Part shown: positions 51,577 through 59,920 of the stretch, piece by piece
Numbering within the stretch: position 1 is the stretch's first letter
How the letters are laid out: each line of letters starts with the position of its first letter
DNA from: Solwaraspora sp. WMMD791
GTDB taxonomy: Bacteria > Actinomycetota > Actinomycetes > Mycobacteriales > Micromonosporaceae
Assembly: GCF_029581195.1 (NCBI RefSeq)
Contig: NZ_CP120737.1
Coordinates: forward strand, 4,565,001 to 4,629,000
DNA length: 64,000 bases
Direction of reading: 5' to 3'
Position numbers and translations under genes: made by a program
Notes under the pieces: generated by a model
Database searches by the model: none
The model's input: only the letters and a program-made list of their open reading frames with translations
What the model was told of the DNA's origin: nothing

Positions 51577-51590
51577 GGAAAGCGCTTGCC
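51577..51590. promoter_or_regulatory. LacI-family operator before GH88
   Basis: GGAAAGCGCTTGCC around perfect palindrome AAGCGCTT matches the CG-centred LacI/GalR consensus. It lies 12 bases upstream of the GH88 start. No LacI gene in the window. Confidence 0.6.
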
Positions 51591-51626
51591 TAGGCGGAAG
51601 ACCCCGACCGCCGAACCCCCGCTCCG

Positions 51627-52022
51627 CTACGCGACGAGTTCGACCCGGCAGTACGCGCTCGCCGCTCGGGCGAGTTTGCCGTCGGCGGTCACCAGCGTCA
51701 GTGCGCGGCGCTCCGCGAGGGCGACGTAGGGAGCGTCGTACGCGCTGATGTTCGCCTTGACCTGCCACATCCGGCTGAGCAGATCGTCGATCGGCACGGT
51801 GTCCACGCCGAGGCGGCTGATCCGGTCGACCGCCCGCGACGCCGTCTCGTGGGTGATCTTCCCGCCGAGGGCGAGCCCTCGCATGACGGAGAAGACCTCG
51901 ATCTTCCAGTGCTCCGGTGCCGCCCACTCGGGGTCGCGGCCCAGGGCGGCGCGGGCCTTGCGTCCACGGTCGTCGCTGTAGACGAGCACACTCGCGATGA
52001 CCGATGCGTCGACGACGATCAT
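51627..52022 (-). CDS. PIN-domain toxin (VapC type)
   Basis: 131 residues from ATG 52022. 'MIVVDASVIASVLVY' supplies the first Asp, 'APEHWKIEVFSVMRG' the Glu, 'DDLLSRMWQVKANISAYDAPYVALAERRAL' the next Asp and 'LVTADGKLARAA' the last. This is the Mg-dependent ribonuclease fold of VapC toxins. Start overlaps the antitoxin stop (ATGA). Confidence 0.9.
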   Translation of the reverse strand: MIVVDASVIASVLVYSDDRGRKARAALGRDPEWAAPEHWKIEVFSVMRGLALGGKITHETASRAVDRISRLGVDTVPIDDLLSRMWQVKANISAYDAPYVALAERRALTLVTADGKLARAASAYCRVELVA

Positions 52023-52315
52023 GCGACGTCCCGCCCGGGCTGCCCGGACCGCCCGGCGTCGGGGAGATCCCGTTCGGCGCGGGCACGGGCCAGCAGGTCG
52101 GCGGCATCGGGCGCGGTGGGTCCGGCACCGCCGCTGCGGTCGTCGAGTTCGTCGCTGAGCTCGGCGAGGAGTTGCCGGTTGCGGCAGAAGTCGGCCTGCC
52201 GGTTGAGGACAGCCAGCAGGTACGCCTGCAGCGACTGGCCGCGCTCGCGGGCCTGCTGGGCCAGGAGGTCCCGCACTTCTTCGGGTACGTCGCGGATAGT
52301 GAGCACAACCGACAT
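52019..52315 (-). CDS. Ribbon-helix-helix antitoxin (FitA/VapB type)
   Basis: 98 residues from ATG 52315. 'VLTIRDVPEEVRDLLAQQARERGQSLQAYLLAVL' is the FitA-like RHH domain, followed by a toxin-binding tail. Overlaps vapC by 4 bases. Upstream (52313-52350) TGACTGCAT is directly repeated twice and a TGCAAAGTCA follows; likely own operator. Confidence 0.88.
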   Translation of the reverse strand: MSVVLTIRDVPEEVRDLLAQQARERGQSLQAYLLAVLNRQADFCRNRQLLAELSDELDDRSGGAGPTAPDAADLLARARAERDLPDAGRSGQPGRDVA

Positions 52316-52394
52316 GACTGCATTTTGACTGCATAACGATTGCAAAGTCAAGTCTGCTCAGGCCGTGGCCGCTGGATCTGCTCGCCCCGGCCAG

Positions 52395-52742
52395 TCACGC
52401 CGCCTCCGACATCGGCTTGTCGATCACCGGGCCGTCGCCGTCGACCGGTCCTTGCAGGTCACGGGCGAGGCTCGGGTCGGCCCACGCCTCGGCTGTGGAC
52501 CGCCACGAGGCGAGGTTGCGGGCGAACGGCGTCAACAGCCCGGTGTCGGCACCAGCGACCAGATCGGCGAGCAGTTCCCGTACGCAGACCACGCGCTCCT
52601 CCGGCGGGAGCCAGGTCAGCCACGGCAGCTCCTCGGCCAGCAACTCCTCGGCGAGACCGCGCTGCCGGCGGGCCAGCAGCGCCAACGACCGGGCCGCGAT
52701 CCGCAGCCCGGCCGCTACAGCGTCGAACCGCTCGGCCCTCAT
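52395..52742 (-). CDS. Small hypothetical protein of the DivIVA operon
   Basis: 115 residues from ATG 52742, overlapping the upstream stop by one base (TGATG). Mainly helical, with 'LARRQRGLAEELLAEELPWLTWLPPEERVVCVRELLADL' and 'FARNLASWRSTAEAWADPSLA'. The last part resembles the Phd/antitoxin-associated C-terminal helices of actinomycete proteins I have seen, but I cannot name a family. Third gene of the operon. Confidence 0.6.
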   Translation of the reverse strand: MRAERFDAVAAGLRIAARSLALLARRQRGLAEELLAEELPWLTWLPPEERVVCVRELLADLVAGADTGLLTPFARNLASWRSTAEAWADPSLARDLQGPVDGDGPVIDKPMSEAA

Positions 52743-54505
52743 CAGGACGAGGTTCTCCTCGTCGCGATACTGGCGTGGTCGGGAAGGATGCGGATGGTGG
52801 CGGGCTGGCCGGGGTGGGTGGCGGCGAGGCGGCGTACCTCGGTGATGAAGCCGGCGGTGTCCGGAGCAGGACCGGCCGACGCGGGCTTTTGTGGAACGGA
52901 CATCGGCCGTTCGGGATCGGCGGGGACGGTCGCCCGCAGCGCGCCGTAGAGGTGTCGGTAGCAGAGCGCCACGGCTTCGGGTAGCGCGGCGCAGGTCGGG
53001 AACGGGTCGACCGGTGGTGGGCCGGCCAGCCCGGCGACCTGGACCGACCAGGTGTGCCCCTGCAGCAGCTCGGGTCGGCCGACATTGTGGCGGTGGTCGA
53101 TGACGGTGACGTCCAGGGCGAGCCCGAGGCCGGTGACGAGGTGGGCGAGTTCGTCGAGGGTGGGGCCGGGCCAGTCGGTGGCGCGGGCCAGGACGCGGGC
53201 GCCGTCGTGGGTGGCGGCGACTTCCCCGAGGTACGCGGCGACCGGGTCACCGCCGCCGGGCGCGAGCTGGCTGACACCGAGGCGCAGGTGCTGGTCGACG
53301 ACATGCTCGCCGTCGAGGTCGGTCAGGTCGATCGGCGGTACGCCGAACTCCGCCGCGTACGCGCCGATCTGATAATCCTCGGGCAGTTGCCACACGCTGG
53401 AGCCGGACTGCCGGTCGGTGTGGACGAGAGTCGGCGTGGCGTCGTCGGGTCGCCAGTTGCGGTGCACGGTCCGGCCGCGCAGGTCGGTGACGGTCAGCAC
53501 CGCGCCGCGCCGGACCCGCCGGGTGCCGTAACAGTCGGTGCAGTACGGCGGATTGTCGACGTCGGCGCACCGGGCGCAGGGGTGGGTGGGGATCGGCTCG
53601 GCCCAGTACTTCGGGGTCGGCGGCTCCCAGCCCCGAACGAACCGGCCGGCGGTGTCGGCCGGTCGCAGGCTGGTGTGCCACCAGTGCCGGTTACGCCAGA
53701 TCGCCTGTGCGCCGCCGTGCTGGTCGGCGTCGGCGACCATTCGGCGTTCGAGCTGGTCGAGGTCGTGGCCGCCGGGGTGGCCGGCCAGTCCGACCGGCAC
53801 CGGGCGCGGCGTGAGCGCATCCTCGGTCAGGTAGTGGGCGGGGGTGTCGCGGTCGGCGACGGCCAGCCCGGACGCGGCCCGTTCCGGGCTGATCCTGGCG
53901 AGCGCAGTCGGCAGATCGGCCGCCCAGCGGTGTGCGTAGTCGGGCACTTTCCCGCCGGCGAGCTCGAACCGGATGTCCCAGCTCAGCCCGCCCTTCGTGG
54001 AGCTGGGCCGGGCTTCGATCACCAGGTCGACGTGCAGCTGATCGGCGAGCGCACAGAGCCGGCCGAGCAGCCGGGCGTCGTCGGGGGCCGGCGGTTCCGC
54101 GCTGCGGCCGATCAGGACCAGCCACGGCGCGGTGAGCCGGTCGGCGAGCGCGACTGCTTCCCACCGGTGGCGGTCCGGCTGCGGGATGCCGGGCTGCCAC
54201 TGGATCGGCAGCATCAGCCCGGAGGATGGGAGCCGGCCGGGTTCGTCGGGGAAGTCGGGGTCGCGCAGCGTCGCTGCGGCGATGCCCGCGCGGGCGGCCA
54301 GGTCGGTGACGATCGGGGCGTACGGCAGCCACCACGTGCCGCCCGGGGTCGGGATCGGGGTGAACGAGCCGGGCACGAGGCTGGTCGACACGACCGCCCC
54401 GGTGTCGAGGTTGGCGACCGTGAAGACGAGTTGCGCCCGCCGCCGCTGCGACCCGAACCCGACGACATGGGCCGGGCCGGCCGGCACTGGGTTGACCCCG
54501 GTCAC
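52742..54505 (-). CDS. 587-residue protein of unknown function with Cys-pair zinc motif
   Basis: GTG 54505 overlaps the upstream stop (GTGA). Two regions: about 1-280 is a globular domain ('FGSQRRRAQLVFTVANLDTGAVV', 'WLPYAPIVTDLAARAGIAAATL', 'PWLVLIGRSAEPPAPDD'); about 300-330 holds two CxxC pairs, 'HPCARCADVDNPPYCTDCYG', a rubredoxin-like zinc knuckle; the last 250 residues are a mixed alpha/beta domain with 'HLRLGVSQLAPGGGDPVAAYLGEVAA'. I do not recognise it. In an operon with a DivIVA-domain protein, so a role at the cell wall or cell pole is a guess. Confidence 0.7.
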   Translation of the reverse strand: MTGVNPVPAGPAHVVGFGSQRRRAQLVFTVANLDTGAVVSTSLVPGSFTPIPTPGGTWWLPYAPIVTDLAARAGIAAATLRDPDFPDEPGRLPSSGLMLPIQWQPGIPQPDRHRWEAVALADRLTAPWLVLIGRSAEPPAPDDARLLGRLCALADQLHVDLVIEARPSSTKGGLSWDIRFELAGGKVPDYAHRWAADLPTALARISPERAASGLAVADRDTPAHYLTEDALTPRPVPVGLAGHPGGHDLDQLERRMVADADQHGGAQAIWRNRHWWHTSLRPADTAGRFVRGWEPPTPKYWAEPIPTHPCARCADVDNPPYCTDCYGTRRVRRGAVLTVTDLRGRTVHRNWRPDDATPTLVHTDRQSGSSVWQLPEDYQIGAYAAEFGVPPIDLTDLDGEHVVDQHLRLGVSQLAPGGGDPVAAYLGEVAATHDGARVLARATDWPGPTLDELAHLVTGLGLALDVTVIDHRHNVGRPELLQGHTWSVQVAGLAGPPPVDPFPTCAALPEAVALCYRHLYGALRATVPADPERPMSVPQKPASAGPAPDTAGFITEVRRLAATHPGQPATIRILPDHASIATRRTSS

Positions 54506-54900
54506 GCCGTTACCCCTGCCTGGAACTGTTGGAACTGCTGTGACTGCCAGTCCCGCAGGGCCTGCTTGATGCGTACGTTCTCGTCCTGGGTGGAGCGCAG
54601 TTCGGCGCGCAGGGCGGTCAACTCGTCGGCGACCAGGTGCAGGAACGTCCGTACCTCGGTGGGGTCGCAGCCGCGCCGGACGCGGTCGCCGAACGCGCGG
54701 TCGCGGACCATGCCGGGGCTGATCGACGGCCGCACCGGCCGCCCGTAGTAGTGCCCGACGGCGTTCGGTGCACGCCGCTGTCCTGCGGCGGCCTGGGTCG
54801 CGTTGCGGCGGGTGTACTCGGCCAACTCGGCTAGCAGCCGCCGGTGCCGACGGCTGCGGAGCAGCGGCGGCCGGCGGAACAGGTCAAACAGTCTGCGCAC
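54502..54900 (-). CDS. DivIVA-domain protein
   Basis: 132 residues from GTG 54900 (AAAGGTGG 7 bases upstream). After a basic N-terminus (RRLFDLFRRPPLLRSRRHRRLL) comes 'ISPGMVRDRAFGDRVRRGCDPTEVRTFLHLVADELTAL', the DivIVA fold, then a coiled coil 'RAELRSTQDENVRIKQALRDWQSQQ'. DivIVA/Wag31 proteins mark poles and curved membranes in actinobacteria; this shorter type is of unknown role. First of three co-translated genes. Confidence 0.75.
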   Translation of the reverse strand: MRRLFDLFRRPPLLRSRRHRRLLAELAEYTRRNATQAAAGQRRAPNAVGHYYGRPVRPSISPGMVRDRAFGDRVRRGCDPTEVRTFLHLVADELTALRAELRSTQDENVRIKQALRDWQSQQFQQFQAGVTA

Positions 54901-54971
54901 GGCAGGACCACCTTTCAACAGGGGGTACGGGTGGAGAAGGCGCGATTCGTGTCGTGGTGTCGCTGCTCTGG

Positions 54972-55184
54972 TCAGCGGTGCCGGCGTGGACGGGGTGCGA
55001 AGCGCAGGCCGGCACGCTGGACGAAGATGTCGCGGCGCTCACGGGCTCCGCCGTCGGGCCCGAGCACGTATCCGGCGAGCCAGACCCAGCCCTGGTAAGT
55101 CCAGCCCTTGTCCACTGCCGTCACCCGGAACCGGAAACCTCGGCCGGCCGCGAACTGCACACTCGCCCGACCATCGATGATCAA
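54972..55184 (-). CDS. Small QGWVWL-motif protein, paralogue of 46827-47114
   Basis: 70 residues from TTG 55184, the only start codon found in frame. 'IIDGRASVQFAAGRGFRFRVTAVDKGWTYQGWVWLAGYVL ... RRDIFVQRAGLR' matches the protein at 46827-47114 along its length, minus about 15 residues of N-terminus. Upstream codons continue open to 'PADPRPGDELI' and may be the missing part in another frame, so a small frameshift is possible. Unknown function. Confidence 0.55.
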   Translation of the reverse strand: MIIDGRASVQFAAGRGFRFRVTAVDKGWTYQGWVWLAGYVLGPDGGARERRDIFVQRAGLRFAPRPRRHR

Positions 55185-55230
55185 CTCGTCACCGGGGCGG
55201 GGATCGGCAGGTGAACGGCCGGCCGGCCCG

Positions 55231-55284
55231 CTACCGATGGGCCGGCGGCAGCTTCGTGGGGAGGAAGTCGAGGAGTCCGCGCAT
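55231..55284 (-). other. 17-codon frame duplicating the 5' end of the DivIVA gene
   Basis: ATG 55284 with the same upstream block (GGCAGGACCGCCTTTCA on the plus strand at 55285-55301, against GGCAGGACCACCTTTCA at 54901-54917). MRGLLDFLPTKLPPAHR then stops. The DivIVA gene starts VRRLFDLFRRPP. So this is a copied and truncated gene start, translated or not. Confidence 0.5.
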
Positions 55285-55301
55285 GGCAGGACCGCCTTTC
55301 A

Positions 55302-55618
55302 CGCTCGCTGATCGGTCATGGTCTTCGGGTGGAGCGGGTGGAAGGGCGGCCCGACCCCGAACGGGGGTGCGGAGGTCGGGCCGCCCGCCCTGCACGCGCA
55401 GCCTCAATCGGCAGTACGCCCGCAGGGCCGTCGAGCCTGGACCTTGTCGTCCTGCCTGAGTGGACGGGTCCTGCAACTCGATAGTGGGGCCGCTCGGTGA
55501 TACTGGGAATGACCGCAGGCGTATACACGCCATACATGCCGCGTATGGGGTGCAGCGCGTAGGCTGACCCCGCTCTAGAATTGCTGATCAGGATGCCGCT
55601 GCGAGAATCAGGACGATC
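55302..55618. other. Gene-free divergent control region
   Basis: About 320 bases between the DivIVA-side genes and the XRE/TPR gene. Contains a repeated CGTATAC/CGTATGG dyad near 55518-55545 that may be an operator; no clear promoter boxes found. Confidence 0.4.
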
Positions 55619-57103
55619 ATGGAAGCGAACCGCAAGGCGCGTTACTGCCGTTGCGGAACGCGCCTTGCCCGAGACAACAAGAGCGAGCGGTGCGCGCCGT
55701 GTCAGGCGAAGGCGCGCGAGTTCGCCATCCAGCCGCCGGAGTCGCCGGATGACTTCTGGGATACCGATCAGTTCCGAGACGCGTTCCGGGCGCAGCACAT
55801 CGGCCACGTCTCGCGCGCGTACCGCAAGCACCCGAAGCACATCGCCTTCTACGGGAAGGATGGCGTTCCGCAGAGCGTCGTCGGAGGATGGCTCGGCCTG
55901 ACGCAAGCCCAGATCAGCCGCATCGAGAACGGCCCGCCGGTTCGACATCTCGACAGCCTGACGCACTGGGTCCGCACACTCCGGATTCCTGAGCATCTCC
56001 TGTGGTTTAGGCTGCCCAGCGCATCGTCTGCGAGCGACGACTCTCGTATGGTCGTTACGAAGGTGGCGGCTGTACCGAGACAAGCAGTGCCGGCACCGGC
56101 CCTGCTTCAGCCTCCGTCGTTCGGGCTGCCGGAGGGCGGCGGCAATGGCTACTCGTCCGCGATGCAGTCGTTCCGAGCGGCGGACCGCCAAGTCGGCGGC
56201 GGCCACCTCTACGCCACGGTCGTGCAGTACCTGCAAGCCGAAGTCGCACCACGCATGTTCGGAGTCGACCAGAGTAGCGATGGGCGGTTGGCGTTCACGG
56301 CCGCAGCCGCCTTGACCGAGATGGCCGGGTGGATGGCTCACGACGCCGGCCGCGACCAGACCGCCGAACGGCACTTCGAGCGCTCACTTGAACTGGTCAA
56401 ACTCGGTGACGACCGTCAACTCGGCGTGCACATCCTCGCCAGCCTGAGCCACCTCGCGCACCATCGAGGCAAGCCAACCGACGCTCTCCAGTACGCACGG
56501 CGAGGTCTTGAGACGCTGTCGCGTGGTCCCCGGTCGCCCGAACTCGAAGCTCGCCTTCTTGCTATGCAAGCCCGTGCCTTCGCCGCGCTGAGACAACCGG
56601 ACGACTGCGCGCAGCACCTCATCAAGGCAGAGCGGGTGCTTGAAGCAGAGCCGGCCGAGGAACGGTCGCCGTGGGTCAGCCACTTCGATGAAGGCTCGCT
56701 GGCCAACGAGGCCGCCCGTTGCTTGCTCCAGATTGGCGACCTAGGCCAGGCGAAACGGCAGGCCGAGAGGGTCGTCCAACTGCGACCGGGAGACCGCACG
56801 CGAAGCCGGGCATTCGGACAGCTCATCCTCGTTACTGTGCTCGTAGCCCGAGGCAGGCCCGAGGAAGCCTGCGCCGTTGCTCAAGAGGTGCTGGACGCGA
56901 CCCAGCAGCTCGGTTCGTACCTCGTCATCCAGCAACTCCTTGATCTCCGGCGCTTGCTGGAGCCGCACCGGGGTACTCGGGTGGTGGCCGAGTTCTTGAG
57001 TTGCCTTGATGAGGCGCTACGTGAGCGGGCGTTGCTATACCAGTGGCTTGCGCAGGACGGACGTAGCGGTACAACAGCGTTGGGGAGAAACCGTGAACTC
57101 TGA
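55619..57103 (+). CDS. XRE-type regulator with zinc-ribbon-like N-terminus and TPR domain
   Basis: 494 residues from ATG 55619. 'ARYCRCGTRLARDNKSERCAPCQ' is a Cys4 knuckle (residues 8-29). An HTH-like region follows ('VVGGWLGLTQAQISRIENG', about residue 86). The rest is TPR-like helical (HFERSLELVKLGDDRQLGVHILASLSHLAHHRG ...). This type sits before NUDIX hydrolase genes in many streptomycetes. The 3' end overlaps the NUDIX start by 11 bases. Confidence 0.82.
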   Translation: MEANRKARYCRCGTRLARDNKSERCAPCQAKAREFAIQPPESPDDFWDTDQFRDAFRAQHIGHVSRAYRKHPKHIAFYGKDGVPQSVVGGWLGLTQAQISRIENGPPVRHLDSLTHWVRTLRIPEHLLWFRLPSASSASDDSRMVVTKVAAVPRQAVPAPALLQPPSFGLPEGGGNGYSSAMQSFRAADRQVGGGHLYATVVQYLQAEVAPRMFGVDQSSDGRLAFTAAAALTEMAGWMAHDAGRDQTAERHFERSLELVKLGDDRQLGVHILASLSHLAHHRGKPTDALQYARRGLETLSRGPRSPELEARLLAMQARAFAALRQPDDCAQHLIKAERVLEAEPAEERSPWVSHFDEGSLANEAARCLLQIGDLGQAKRQAERVVQLRPGDRTRSRAFGQLILVTVLVARGRPEEACAVAQEVLDATQQLGSYLVIQQLLDLRRLLEPHRGTRVVAEFLSCLDEALRERALLYQWLAQDGRSGTTALGRNREL

Positions 57104-57623
57104 CGCTCCGCTGTATGAACGTGACCCGGAGGCGTGGCAGGCGCACTTGGCAGAAGGCAACGCCAAACAGCCACGCAAGCGCGTCAGTGCAGACGTTCTG
57201 ATCCGAGACCGCGAGGGACGGCTTCTCCTCGTTGACCCGCAGTACAAGCCGGACTGGGACATGCCCGGCGGCATGGCGGAAGCCAACGAGCCGCCTCATG
57301 AGGCCGTTCGCCGCGAGCTCCGAGAAGAACTCGGCTTGGATGTGCCTGTAGCAAGGCTGTTGGTGGTCGATTGGGTCTCACCACACGGCCCTTGGGACGA
57401 CCTGCTCTCGTTCATCTTCGACGGTGGCGAGCTGACCGACGAGCAGATCGCCGGACTCAAGATTTCAGATACCGAGCTGTCTGCGTTCGAGTTTTGTACG
57501 GCGGAAAAGGCGCAGCAGCGGCTCCGTCCCTATGTTTGGCGGCGCGTTGCCGTGGCGCTTGACGTACTAAAGAATGGCAATACTCAGTACTTGCATGATG
57601 GACGTATGTCGCCGTTTCGGTGA
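57093..57623 (+). CDS. NUDIX hydrolase
   Basis: 176 residues from GTG 57093 with TGGGGAGA upstream. The Nudix box G-x5-E-x7-REL-x-EE-x-GL is complete ('GGMAEANEPPHEAVRRELREELGL'-type). Hydrolyses nucleoside-diphosphate-linked compounds. Co-translated with the regulator, suggesting a regulated pair. Confidence 0.92.
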   Translation: MNSDAPLYERDPEAWQAHLAEGNAKQPRKRVSADVLIRDREGRLLLVDPQYKPDWDMPGGMAEANEPPHEAVRRELREELGLDVPVARLLVVDWVSPHGPWDDLLSFIFDGGELTDEQIAGLKISDTELSAFEFCTAEKAQQRLRPYVWRRVAVALDVLKNGNTQYLHDGRMSPFR

Positions 57624-57760
57624 CAGACCTAGGCCTTTTGGGTGAGCCACGAGTCCTCGGTACTCCAGTGGACTCTCGGTAGTTCAGGCAACGTTGGTCC
57701 GAGTTTAGCTGATAGAGGTTGTGCGTGATCAATAGTGGCACCGAACCAAGGGGATGAGCC

Positions 57761-57982
57761 ATGCCCTCAGCACCAGCCGACTACCGACGGATCGCGGACG
57801 AACTGACCGAGAAGATCAAGAGCGGCGAGCTACCGCCGGGCACCAAGCTGCCCAGCACCTCCCAGCTTGCCGACCAGTACGACGTCAGCCCGGCGACCGT
57901 GTACCGCGCCGTCTCGCTCCTGCACGATCGAGATCTCGTCGTCGGACATTCCGGTCGCGGCGTGTACGTAGCGGAGAAGTAG
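57761..57982 (+). CDS. GntR-family winged-helix protein lacking an effector domain
   Basis: 73 residues from ATG 57761: 'DYRRIADELTEKIKSGELPPGTKLPSTSQLADQYDVSPATVYRAVSLLHDRDLVVGHSGRGVYVAEK' is just the HTH. Such short GntR proteins are frequent in actinomycete conjugative elements. A tandem remnant follows in the same frame. Confidence 0.88.
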   Translation: MPSAPADYRRIADELTEKIKSGELPPGTKLPSTSQLADQYDVSPATVYRAVSLLHDRDLVVGHSGRGVYVAEK

Positions 57983-58129
57983 CTGTCGTCGTCCGCTCAA
58001 CTCTCCGACACGTACAAGGTCAGCGTCTCCACGGCCCAAACCGCCCTGTGGCTGCTGCGCGACCGTGGCCTGGTTGAAGGCCACCAGGGCAAGGGTACGT
58101 ACGTCGCCGAGCGGGCCACGGAGCTGTAA
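57983..58129 (+). pseudogene. Tandem remnant of a second gntR gene
   Basis: Immediately after the TAG of the 73-residue GntR gene, in the same frame, 48 codons encode a second HTH half: 'SSAQLSDTYKVSVSTAQTALWLLRDRGLVEGHQGKGTYVAERATEL' then TAA. It lacks the first helices (IADELxxxIxSGEL). Likely remains of a second gene fused after unequal recombination. No own start codon. Confidence 0.75.
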
Positions 58130-58211
58130 TCCCAGCTGCCGAGTTCGTGGCAAGGCTCCACACTCCCGGCGATGCTCACAGCCCAGAGCCCGTGGTTGAC
58201 TACAGATCGGT

Positions 58212-58544
58212 CTCGGGCAGCGGAGGGCCGCTGAGGAGATCGTCCGGCGGCACCGTCACGATCTCTACTCGGGCGGTTTGGCCATCCCCGTGGCACCGTT
58301 CAACTGGACGCTGCACCTGTTCTACGGCGATGACAACAATGAAGTGGATCTGCCCCGGCTTCGTGAACAGGCCCCCCATTGGCTGCGATGCGGTCGGTCG
58401 ACGACGGCAGAGATCGTCCTGTCAGCCTGTTCCTGGTCACGGATGAGCGATGGAGCTTTCCTGTGGCATAGGTCCGTGGACGAAGGGCCGGCGACGCCCC
58501 TGGCGTGGCCGGTGAGTAGGACACCGTCGGTAGAACTCCGTTAG
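58212..58544 (+). CDS. Hypothetical or partial gene
   Basis: A frame from about 58212 to TGA/TAG region at 58542-58544 reads 'AAEEIVRRHRHDLYSGGLAIPVAPFNWTLHLFYGDDNNEVDL', with a TTG possible start at 58278. No start with ribosome site and no known domain. Coding look is moderate. Included because it is the only candidate in this stretch. Confidence 0.3.
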   Translation, partial: LGQRRAAEEIVRRHRHDLYSGGLAIPVAPFNWTLHLFYGDDNNEVDLPRLREQAPHWLRCGRSTTAEIVLSACSWSRMSDGAFLWHRSVDEGPATPLAWPVSRTPSVELR

Positions 58545-59003
58545 AGGACCCACTGACGAGGCGACCACCGAACGCTGACGGCGTAGCTGATGCAGCCGTC
58601 ACCACTCGCTCCGTCAGCCCGGTCTGCGGCAGAAGCGCGGGCTGAGCTTGGAACGAATGAGTGCACGGGCACATCGTCGGAATGCCGACCGAACCGCCAC
58701 TAATCCCGCTTCCGGAGATAGCATGCCATCGCGTCACGCCAGGTTTGCCGAACCAGTGGAGGTTGAGGTGGCCAGGACTCCCTACTGGGGGCCAAAGTTC
58801 ATATTGACAATCGAGGAAGTAATGCAGGTGCGACGTCGTCTCGCGTCTTCCGTGCTCGGATCAATGGATTTTGGGAAGGTGGAGCCAATAAGTGATGGGC
58901 TACTTGACTCGGCAGTCTCAAGACAGCAGACAGGATTCGGTGGCCGCCTGAAGTATGAGCGCCCTCACGAGTTGGCTGCAACCCTATTTTATGGGATCGC
59001 AAT

Positions 59004-59920
59004 GAGCCATTTTCATCCTGTGTAGCGGTTGGCTTCGACGTGGTGCAGGACGAGGATGGCCTGCACGATCGCGGTGGCGCGGTGTGGGCTGCAGCGCAGC
59101 TTGGTCAGGATCTTCCAGGTCTTGAGCGTGGCGATGGCCCGTTCGCCGTGTGCTCGGATCTTCGCGTGTGCCCGGTTGATCGTCTTCTGTCGGCGTGACA
59201 GCTTCGGCCGGGAGCGGTGGCGCTTGAACGGGGTGCGGACGGTGCCTCGGGCGCCCTGGTAGCCCTTGTCGGCGAAGGTCATCACCTGGGCGCTGGTCAG
59301 CGCGTGGGTGATGCCGTGGACACGGGCGGCGGTGAGGTCGTGCGCCGAGCCCGGCAGTGTCCGGGAGGCCCAGACGAGCCGGCCGGCGGGGTCGGCGATG
59401 ACCTGCACGTTCACGCCGTGGCGCCGGTGTTTGCCGGAGTAGTACGGCTTCTGGTCCGCCACGCGGTCGATCGGGATCAGCGTGCCGTCGAGGATCGTGT
59501 ACGCCAGGTGTCGGATGCGGCGCATCGCCGTGGCCAGGTCCTCGGCGACCGCGGCGAGCAGGGCGATCGCTTCCTGCACGTACCGCCAGGCGGTGGCGAC
59601 GCCGACGGCGAACCCGGCGGCGAGCCGGGTGTAGGTGTCGCCGTTGCGTAGGTGGGCCAGGGCGAGTAGTGCCTGGCGGCCGGGGTCGAGGCGCCGCCAG
59701 CGGGATCGATGCTGGTTGCGGTGGGCTCGGATGAGGTCGGTGAGGTGGTTGAGGGTGCGGCTGGACAGCGGGATCGTGGAGGGGTAAGACAGCACGGGCG
59801 AGGCTCCCGGTCGGGGCATCGGATCTTGGTCGACTGCTGTCTTACCTGGAGCCTCGCCCTCATCGCTCTCCTGGCTTGCTGCGCCCGCCCTGACCTGCAA
59901 GATCAGCTTGGAAAAGGCTC
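59004..59920 (-). mobile_element. IS5-family insertion sequence (ISL2-like), 917 bp
   Basis: Terminal repeats GAGCCATTTTC (59004) and GAGCCTTTTCC (reverse complement at 59910-59920). Flanking AAT (59001-59003 and 59921-59923) is a 3-bp target duplication of the ANT type. The transposase gene is inside on the minus strand. Complete and probably able to move. No other copy in the window. Confidence 0.88.
59013..59819 (-). CDS. IS5-family DDE transposase
   Basis: 268 residues from ATG 59819 (MPRPGASPVLSYPS); a longer frame reaches 59900. 'TILDGTLIPIDRV' holds the first Asp, 'VMTFADKGYQGARG' the second, and 'AHGERAIATLKTWKIL' the Glu; HTH_Tnp_4 region at residues about 50-110 ('DPGRQALLALAHLRNGDTYTRLAAGFAVGVATAWRY'). 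Complete DDE site, so likely active. Confidence 0.9.
   Translation of the reverse strand: MPRPGASPVLSYPSTIPLSSRTLNHLTDLIRAHRNQHRSRWRRLDPGRQALLALAHLRNGDTYTRLAAGFAVGVATAWRYVQEAIALLAAVAEDLATAMRRIRHLAYTILDGTLIPIDRVADQKPYYSGKHRRHGVNVQVIADPAGRLVWASRTLPGSAHDLTAARVHGITHALTSAQVMTFADKGYQGARGTVRTPFKRHRSRPKLSRRQKTINRAHAKIRAHGERAIATLKTWKILTKLRCSPHRATAIVQAILVLHHVEANRYTG

Noticed and set aside
50146-52323. Reading GH88 as a 725-residue protein starting at 52323
   Set aside because: The extra 253 codons run antisense-free but out of phase through vapBC and have no domain; ATG 51564 begins the GH88 protein.
59766-59860. Similar blocks GTAAGACAGC and GGCGAGGCTCC near the IS end as terminal repeats
   Set aside because: They are internal to the element and in swapped order; the true ends are GAGCC with the AAT duplication.
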